From contig NZ_FTMB01000005.1 in assembly GCF_900155885.1 (NCBI RefSeq), positions 1-64,000 on the forward strand: DNA of 64,000 nucleotides, given 5' to 3'. The stretch comes from Rhizobium sp. RU20A. Its GTDB lineage: Bacteria; Pseudomonadota; Alphaproteobacteria; Rhizobiales; Rhizobiaceae. Under the pieces are notes generated by a model, which made no database searches, was not told the origin of the DNA, and saw only the letters and a list, made by a program, of their open reading frames with translations. The translations under genes were made by a program, and so were the position numbers. Shown in pieces: positions 58,711-64,000 of this stretch (positions are counted from its first letter, which is position 1; every line of letters starts with the position of its first letter).

Positions 58711-59913
58711 ATGAACAAGCTTCCCGTCACCGTTCTCTCCGGCTTTCTCGGCGCGGGAAAGACGACGTTGCTGAACCACATTCTCGCGAACCGGCAGGGG
58801 ATGCGGGTCGCGCTGATCGTCAATGACATGAGCGAGGTGAACATCGATGCCGCGCTGGTGCGCGATGGCGGGGCGAACCTGTCGCGCACAGAAGAACAGC
58901 TCGTGGAGATGACGAATGGCTGCATCTGCTGCACGCTGCGCGAAGATCTTCTGACCGAAGTGCGTGCGCTCGCGGCTGCCGGCCGCTTCGATTATCTGCT
59001 GATCGAATCGACCGGTATTGCCGAGCCGCTGCCGGTTGCCGCCACCTTTGACTTCCGCGACGAGAATGGTCTCAGTCTCTCGGACGTCGCCCGCCTTGAC
59101 ACGATGGTGACGGTGGTGGATGCCGTGAACCTGCTGAAGGACTATGCCTCCACCGACTTCCTTCGGGATCGCGGCGAGACGGCCGGGGAGGGGGATGAGC
59201 GGGCGCTGGTCGATCTCCTCGTCGAACAGATCGAGTTCGCCGATGTGGTGGTGCTGAACAAGATCGGATCGGCCACGCCCGAGGAGCGGGATGCGGCCCG
59301 CAAGATCATCGTCGGGCTGAATCCGGATGCGAAGCTCGTCGAAGCCGATTTCGGCCAGGTGGACCTCAAGGAGGTGCTGGGCACCGGCCGCTTCGATTTC
59401 GCGAAGGCCGAGACCCATCCGCTGTGGTTCAAGGAGCTGCACGGCTTCAAGGATCATGTTCCCGAAACCGAGGAATACGGCATCCGCTCCTTCGTCTATC
59501 GCGCCCGCAAGCCTTTCGATCCCATGCGCTTCCAGTCTTTTCTCGATCGTCCGTGGCCGGGGGTCGTGCGCGCGAAGGGCTTCTTCTGGCTTGCCACGCG
59601 GCCGAATGATGTCGGCGAGATCAGCCAGGCCGGGGCGCTGGTGCGCAACAGCCGGCTCGGCCGCTGGTGGTCGTCGGTGCCCAAGGCGCAGTGGCCGCAG
59701 GATCCCGGCTTTGCCCGTCATATGACGCCCTATCTCGATCCGGTCTGGGGTGACCGCCGGCAGGAAATCGTCTTCATCGGCGCCGATCCGATGAACGAGG
59801 CTCGCATCCGCGCCCAGCTCGACGCCTGTCTGATCGACAGCCCGGTGTTCCAGCCGGATCTGTGGCGCAGCCTTGCCGACCCGTTCCCGCGCTGGGACCG
59901 GCAGGCGGCCTGA
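58711..59913 (+). CDS. COG0523 (CobW/ZagA-type) metal-chaperone GTPase
   Basis: The product is 400 residues from the ATG at 58711 (MNKLPVTVLSGFLGAGKTT). G1 is GFLGAGKTTLL, the metal-binding CxCC motif is GCICCTLRED, ESTGIAEP is the next G motif and VVLNKIG is the guanine motif. The C-terminal CobW domain has YGIRSFVYRARKPFDPMRF and ARKP. A much longer open frame upstream is not used, since the promoter lies within it. The Zur-like box argues for a zinc-allocation role during zinc shortage rather than cobalamin synthesis, although a cobalamin riboswitch follows the gene. It is cytosolic. Confidence 0.9.
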   Translation: MNKLPVTVLSGFLGAGKTTLLNHILANRQGMRVALIVNDMSEVNIDAALVRDGGANLSRTEEQLVEMTNGCICCTLREDLLTEVRALAAAGRFDYLLIESTGIAEPLPVAATFDFRDENGLSLSDVARLDTMVTVVDAVNLLKDYASTDFLRDRGETAGEGDERALVDLLVEQIEFADVVVLNKIGSATPEERDAARKIIVGLNPDAKLVEADFGQVDLKEVLGTGRFDFAKAETHPLWFKELHGFKDHVPETEEYGIRSFVYRARKPFDPMRFQSFLDRPWPGVVRAKGFFWLATRPNDVGEISQAGALVRNSRLGRWWSSVPKAQWPQDPGFARHMTPYLDPVWGDRRQEIVFIGADPMNEARIRAQLDACLIDSPVFQPDLWRSLADPFPRWDRQAA

Positions 59914-59981
59914 CGACAGGCGGCAGGAGGGTGACGCGGTGTCCCGCCTTGACAGGCGGACCGCGCTGCCGTCTAACGGAC

Positions 59982-60172
59982 GGTGACGGTTCCCGAGGCA
60001 AAGCCGGAGGGATTAATAGGGAACACGGTGAGGACGACCCGAATGGGGCCGAAACCGTGGCTGCCCCCGCAACTGTGAGCGGCGAGGCTCTGCCATCCAT
60101 GCCACTGGTCGGAAACGACCGGGAAGGCCGGCAGAACCAGCGACCCGCAAGCCAGGAGACCTGCCGTCGAAG
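59982..60172 (+). promoter_or_regulatory. Cobalamin (AdoCbl) riboswitch
   Basis: The conserved blocks occur in order: GGTTCCCG near 59990, AAAGCCGGAGGGATTAATAG and GGGAACACGGTG near 60000-60030, CTGCCCCCGCAACTGTGAGC at 60061-60080 (the B12 box region), GCCACTG, GGGAAGGCCGG and GACCCGCAAGCCAGGAGACC at 60142-60161. This is the classic cobalamin aptamer on the plus strand. It would turn down the DUF1636/importer operon when corrinoid is plentiful. The start is about 115 bases before the first gene. Confidence 0.95.
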
Positions 60173-60285
60173 CACGTAACAACCGGACGGGGTGATCCGG
60201 GAAGTGTTGGACCGTCCGGCCCCGCGCCCTGTCGCATGGCCTCTCGCTTCATCCTTCTCCGGCTCCGTTGTTTCGAAGGATGATG

Positions 60286-60702
60286 ATGGACGACCTTCTG
60301 TCGATGGCGGTTTGCAGCCGCTGCCAGACTCTGCCCGTACCCGACGCGGTGCGCGGCACGGTCCCACCCGATCTTGCCACCTCTTACCCACAGGCGCCCG
60401 GCGCGCGGCTTCTCGACCGGCTCGCCGCCGCCGTTGCCGACCACGGCATCCGCGTGCAGCCGACCGCCTGCCTTGCCGGCTGCGACCGGCCGCTGACGAT
60501 CGGCATTTCCGCGCCGGGACGGGCCTCCTACCTCTTCGGCAATATCGATCCCGAAACCGATCTGCCTGCGCTTATGGACTTTGCCGCGCTCTACCGGACT
60601 GCCCCCGGCGGCTGGACGAACGAGGGGCAGAGGCCGCTCGGCCTTAGGGGCAAGATCATCGCGCGCATTCCGGCGCCTGCCGTCAGCGAGGTGCACGCAT
60701 GA
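60286..60702 (+). CDS. DUF1636 small cysteine protein in a B12-regulated operon
   Basis: The product is 138 residues from the ATG at 60286, five bases after AAGGA; two further ATGs directly upstream are too close to that site. AVCSRCQTLPVP near residue 9 and CLAGCDRPLTIG near 62 give four Cys in a thioredoxin-like ferredoxin arrangement. DUF1636 proteins are commonly found beside cobalt/cobalamin uptake and synthesis genes. The ancestral fold would bind a 2Fe-2S cluster or a metal. The riboswitch upstream and the ATGA overlap with the ATPase tie it to corrinoid or cobalt uptake. Confidence 0.82.
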   Translation: MDDLLSMAVCSRCQTLPVPDAVRGTVPPDLATSYPQAPGARLLDRLAAAVADHGIRVQPTACLAGCDRPLTIGISAPGRASYLFGNIDPETDLPALMDFAALYRTAPGGWTNEGQRPLGLRGKIIARIPAPAVSEVHA

Positions 60703-61517
60703 GCGAAATCCTTCTGGATGCGAAGGACCTCTCCTTCGTCACGGCCTCGGGTGCCCGCATCGTGCGGGATGTCTCGCTGCAGGTCGCCAGCGGCGACCGT
60801 CTGGCGATCATCGGCCCGAACGGGGCCGGCAAGACGACGCTGATGCAGATGCTCGCGGGACTTTTGAAGCCGGCAACCGGTTCGCTGCGCCTCGCGGGCC
60901 GCCCGCTCGACCTGCTGCGGCCGGCCGAACGCGCACGGCTCGTCGCCGTGGTTGGTCAGTCCGATCAGCCGGACCGGCGTATTCCGGTGCGCGACTACGT
61001 GGCGCTCGGCCGCATTCCCCATGCCGGGACCGTCTCGCCCAAGGTCGATGCCTTCCTCGTCTGCGAAGCGCTGGAGCGCACCGGCATGGACGGTTTTGCG
61101 CGGCGCGAGATGGGGTCGCTGTCGGGCGGCGAGCGCCAGCGGGCGCAGATCGCCCGGGCACTTGCGCAGGAGCCGCGCATTCTCTTCCTCGATGAGCCCA
61201 CCAACCATCTCGATCCGCGGGCGCGCGGCACACTGCTGTCGCTCGTCGCCGATCTCAATCTCACGGTGGTTGCCGTGCTGCACGACCTGCATCTGGTGCC
61301 GGGCTTTGCCACGCGCGTCGCGGTGCTGAGCGCGGGCGCCATGGTCGCCTCCGGTCCGGCCGCGCAGGCACTGTCACGCGAGACGATCCGCGATGTCTTC
61401 GGCATCGACCTCATCCGTCTTCCCCATCCCCACGAAGACCGCGAACTGACCGTCTTCGACATTCCCCTCACATCGACCCCTGTCCTTTCTCCCGATTCCG
61501 GAGCCCTTCGCCCATGA
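60699..61517 (+). CDS. BtuD-type ABC ATPase
   Basis: The product has 272 residues: Walker A GPNGAGKTTLMQM near 39, VVGQSDQPDRRIPVRDYV, signature LSGGERQR, Walker B ILFLDEPTNHLD and H-loop VLHDLH. ALGRIPH is typical of the iron-chelate/cobalamin class. It overlaps both neighbours by four bases. Under the cobalamin riboswitch it most likely drives corrinoid uptake. Confidence 0.88.
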   Translation: MSEILLDAKDLSFVTASGARIVRDVSLQVASGDRLAIIGPNGAGKTTLMQMLAGLLKPATGSLRLAGRPLDLLRPAERARLVAVVGQSDQPDRRIPVRDYVALGRIPHAGTVSPKVDAFLVCEALERTGMDGFARREMGSLSGGERQRAQIARALAQEPRILFLDEPTNHLDPRARGTLLSLVADLNLTVVAVLHDLHLVPGFATRVAVLSAGAMVASGPAAQALSRETIRDVFGIDLIRLPHPHEDRELTVFDIPLTSTPVLSPDSGALRP

Positions 61518-62473
61518 TCCCGCGCACCCTTGCCGTCAGCGCCGCCCTGTTTGCCGCGCTCTTCTCCACATCCGCCTTCGCCTTCCCGGTGACCGTCGAC
61601 AGCTGCGGCCAGCCGCTCACCTTCGATGCCGCGCCGAAGCGCATGGTGGTGCATGACATCAACATGTCGAAAATGGCCTTCGCGCTCGGCCTCCAGCCCG
61701 AGATGGTCGGCGTCACCGGCATTTCCGGCTGGTACAAGACGGACGACGTCTTCAAGAAGGAGCAGGGCGCCATCCCCGAGCTGGCGCCGAAATATCCGAC
61801 GGTCGAGAACCTCGTCGCAGTCAATGCCGATTTCTTCTTCGCCGGCTGGTATTACGGCATGAAGCCCGGCGGCGACGTGACGCCGGATACGCTTTCCCCC
61901 CATGGCATCAAGACGCTGGTGCTGACGGAAAGCTGCGTGCATCTCGACAAGAACCGCCCGGCCGCCTCCATGGACCTTCTCTATGGCGACATCGAAAAGC
62001 TCGGAACGATCTTCGGCAAGGAGGCGGAAGCCAAGACGCTGGTCGATGGCTGGAAAGCGCAGCTTGCCGATATCCAGGCGAAGATCGGCGACAAGACCGG
62101 CACGCGCGTCTTCCTCTTCGACAGCGGCGAGGACAAGCCGTTCACGGCCGGCAAGTTCGCGATCCCCACCGCCATGATCGCCGCCGCCGGCGGTGAGAAT
62201 ATCATGGCCGACATGGAAACCAGCTGGGGCACGACGGACTGGGAAACGGTCGCAACGCGCAATCCGCAGTTCCTCGTCCTGCTCGATTACCAGGATGGTG
62301 CGGGCTACAAAAAGCTGCTCGATTTCCTGAAGGCGCATCCGGCCATGAAGGAGACGGATGCGGTGAAGAACGAGCGGTTCGTGGCCCTGCGCTATGAGGA
62401 ACTGACGCCTGGCCCCGACAATGTCGCTGCAATCGGCAAGATCGCCCGGGCCATGCATCCGGAAGCCTTCTGA
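61514..62473 (+). CDS. BtuF-like periplasmic binding protein
   Basis: The product has 319 residues with Sec signal RTLAVSAALFAALFSTSAFA. The class III fold shows TVDSCGQPLTFDAAPKRMVV, GLQPEMVGVTGISGWYKTD, PTVENLVAVNADFFFAGWYY and GGENIMADMETSWGTTDWET. Several Trp and Tyr residues could face a corrin ring. It ends two bases before the permease GTG. Confidence 0.87.
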   Translation: MIPRTLAVSAALFAALFSTSAFAFPVTVDSCGQPLTFDAAPKRMVVHDINMSKMAFALGLQPEMVGVTGISGWYKTDDVFKKEQGAIPELAPKYPTVENLVAVNADFFFAGWYYGMKPGGDVTPDTLSPHGIKTLVLTESCVHLDKNRPAASMDLLYGDIEKLGTIFGKEAEAKTLVDGWKAQLADIQAKIGDKTGTRVFLFDSGEDKPFTAGKFAIPTAMIAAAGGENIMADMETSWGTTDWETVATRNPQFLVLLDYQDGAGYKKLLDFLKAHPAMKETDAVKNERFVALRYEELTPGPDNVAAIGKIARAMHPEAF

Positions 62474-62475
62474 TC

Positions 62476-63486
62476 GTGAGCCTGCGTTTCGGTTTCGGTG
62501 TGACGGCGGCGCTTGTTGCCGTTGCCCTGCTCGCCTGCGCCTCCGTCGCCTACGGCTCCACCGTCATTCCCATCGCCGATGTGCTGACGGCGATCGGCCG
62601 AGCCGTGGGGCTGGTGAACGATGGCGTGACGACGCCCGTCGATCGCATCGTCGTCGATCTTCGCCTGCCGCGGGCCATCCTGGCGATTGCTGTGGGGGCC
62701 GGACTCGGCGTCATCGGCCTGCTGCTCCAGACGGTTACCCGCAACGACCTCGCCGACCCCTTCCTCTTCGGCCTTTCCGCGGGGGCCGCGGCAGGGGCGG
62801 TGGCGGTCATCACGCGGATCGGCGACCGGCTCGGCGTCTTTACCCTGCCGATTGCGGCCTTCGTCGGCGGCATGCTGGCGACGGGCGTGGTGCTGATGCT
62901 GATCCGCCGCGCGCAGGGCTACGGACCGGAACGGCTGGTGCTGGCGGGGCTCGCCGTCTCCTTCCTGTTTACCGCGCTCACCAATTACCTCGTCTTTTCC
63001 GGCGACCAGCGGGCGGCGCATTCCGTTCTGTTCTGGACCATGGGGGGGCTTGGCCTTGCCAGCTGGCAGAATATCGGCATCGGCATCGTCGGCGCGCTGA
63101 TGGCACTCGGATACACGCTCTACCGGCACCGACAGCTCGATGCGCTGCTCGGCGGCGAGCAGACGGCCGAAAGCCTCGGCGTGCCGGTCACGCGGCTGCG
63201 CAACCTGACCTTCCTCGTTGCCAGCTTCTCGACCGCGCTGCTGGTCTCTATTGCCGGGGTCATCGGTTTCATCGGCCTGATGATCCCGCATATGGCGCGC
63301 GCCTTCGCCGGGCCGCTGCATGCGCGGCTCGCCGTCGCCTCGGCGCTTCTGGGTGCGGCCCTGCTGCTCGGCAGCGATCTCATCGCCCGCACGCTGCTGC
63401 CGCCGCAGGAGCTGCCGGTCGGTGTCGTCACCAGCTCCATCGGGGCCTTCTTCATCGTCGCCATGCTGGCCTACCGGCCGCGCTGA
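62476..63486 (+). CDS. BtuC/FecCD-type permease
   Basis: The product has 336 residues from a GTG at 62476 (MSLRFGFGVTAALVAVALLA). About ten membrane helices are visible, with DLRLPRAILAIAVGAGLGVI, QTVTRNDLADPFLFGLSAGA and GVIGFIGLMIPHMARAFAGP. It completes the riboswitch-controlled importer. The stop is seven bases from the convergent SDR stop. Confidence 0.9.
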   Translation: MSLRFGFGVTAALVAVALLACASVAYGSTVIPIADVLTAIGRAVGLVNDGVTTPVDRIVVDLRLPRAILAIAVGAGLGVIGLLLQTVTRNDLADPFLFGLSAGAAAGAVAVITRIGDRLGVFTLPIAAFVGGMLATGVVLMLIRRAQGYGPERLVLAGLAVSFLFTALTNYLVFSGDQRAAHSVLFWTMGGLGLASWQNIGIGIVGALMALGYTLYRHRQLDALLGGEQTAESLGVPVTRLRNLTFLVASFSTALLVSIAGVIGFIGLMIPHMARAFAGPLHARLAVASALLGAALLLGSDLIARTLLPPQELPVGVVTSSIGAFFIVAMLAYRPR

Positions 63487-63493
63487 GAACGGC

Positions 63494-64000
63494 TCACCAG
63501 CAGGTGAAGCCGCCGTCGACGGGGAGGACGGCGCCGGTGATGAGGCTTGCAGCGTCCGAGGCGAGGAAGAGGATGGCGGCCGCCACCTCGTCGGCCTGGC
63601 CCATGCGGCCCATCGGCGTATCGTTCAGCCAGATCGGCAGGCGCTCCAGGTTCGCCGGATTGGCGCTGACCATCGGGGTCTCGATATAGGTCGGCGCCAC
63701 GGCGTTGACGCGCACCTTGTGCTGCGCCCATTCCGCCGCCATGGAGCGGGTCATGTGGTGCACGGCGGCCTTGGAGACGTTGTAGGGCGTCTGCGGCTGC
63801 GGGCGGTTGGCGATCGTGCCGGACATGGAGCCGAGATTGACGATCGAGCCCTTGCCGGCCTTGACCATGTGGGCGCCGAAGGCGCGCGAGCACCAGAAGA
63901 CGCCGTTGACATTGACGTTCATGATCTTCAGCCACAGATCGTCCGAGACGTCCTCCGAGGACGTGCCGCTGTCGCCGATGCCGGCATTGTTGATGAGGAT
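63494..64000 (-). CDS. Short-chain dehydrogenase/reductase (N-terminus outside the window)
   Basis: The last 168 codons of an SDR are present; the frame runs open to the window edge. NNAGIGDSGTSSEDVSDDLW, the catalytic Ser in NLGSMSGTIANRPQPQTP, YNVSKAAVHHMTRSMAAEW with Tyr and Lys, and VAPTYIETPM and LPVDGGFTCW are visible. The cofactor-binding start is missing here because of the boundary, not because of decay. Sugar/polyol alcohol dehydrogenases of this size have similar ends. Confidence 0.88.
   Translation of the reverse strand: MLINNAGIGDSGTSSEDVSDDLWLKIMNVNVNGVFWCSRAFGAHMVKAGKGSIVNLGSMSGTIANRPQPQTPYNVSKAAVHHMTRSMAAEWAQHKVRVNAVAPTYIETPMVSANPANLERLPIWLNDTPMGRMGQADEVAAAILFLASDAASLITGAVLPVDGGFTCW

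Overview
The window looks like an accessory replicon or genomic island of an alphaproteobacterium of the order Rhizobiales, most likely the family Rhizobiaceae. The reasons are the high GC content, the density of ABC-import catabolic operons, Trb/relaxase relics of the rhizobial/agrobacterial type, HutC-type GntR and DeoR/LysR regulators sitting inside catabolic operons, and a cobalamin riboswitch ahead of a metal/corrinoid uptake operon. No rRNA, tRNA, CRISPR array or replication origin was seen.

Left part (1-10.6 kb): an IS3-family end has truncated a decayed eutB (ethanolamine ammonia-lyase large subunit). eutB was the last gene of a long minus-strand operon. From its promoter near 10.59 kb the operon encodes a Tat-exported family-5 solute-binding protein, two Dpp-type permeases, a fused double ATPase whose first ATPase half lacks key catalytic residues, a DeoR repressor, an M20 amidohydrolase, two small-molecule kinases of the choline kinase/APH fold, a HisN-like phosphatase and the eutB remnant.

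10.6-23.2 kb: a conjugative relaxase relic, then a minus-strand operon reading from 21.9 to 12.7 kb. It encodes a Rieske oxygenase, its reductase, an aminotransferase, a DUF2817 (M14-like) metallohydrolase fused in one frame to a polar amino acid ABC ATPase, the matching binding protein, two permeases and a D-2-hydroxyacid dehydrogenase. A divergent LysR gene probably controls it. A frameshifted GcvT-domain fragment follows the LysR gene.

23.2-34.1 kb: a nine-gene minus-strand operon with a PotABCD-type importer, a HisD paralogue with altered zinc ligands, a zinc alcohol dehydrogenase, a HutC-type GntR repressor, a kinase and an LldD-type 2-hydroxyacid dehydrogenase, plus a separately promoted SDR. 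Two identical TGTCTATACAT sites, one over a near-consensus promoter, tie both units to the GntR protein. The enzyme set fits stepwise oxidation of a three-carbon polyol-like compound; the dihydroxypropanesulfonate (Hps) route is the nearest known parallel.

34.3-38.7 kb is a recombination scrapyard: a TrbB/LldD chimera, a VOC-ArsR-DUF3052-like cassette, the CopG gene that usually precedes trbB, an IS630 element and a LysR stump. 38.8-44.2 kb is a decaying alpha-glucoside-type locus (intact ATPase and one permease, a frameshifted permease, a nonsense-mutated binding protein and a 5'-truncated alpha-glucosidase).

44.3-53.2 kb: two tandem palindromic repeats of about 79 bp, then a ribose-type ABC operon with an FGGY kinase, a HAD phosphatase and a glycerol-1-phosphate-dehydrogenase-like enzyme. 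53.5-54.9 kb holds a compact fungal-type GH15 glucoamylase. The right end is metal/corrinoid biology: a first FecBCD-type importer (minus), a YqaA-like membrane protein, a COG0523 GTPase behind a Zur-like box, a cobalamin riboswitch followed by a DUF1636 protein and a BtuFCD-type importer, and a partial SDR running off the window.
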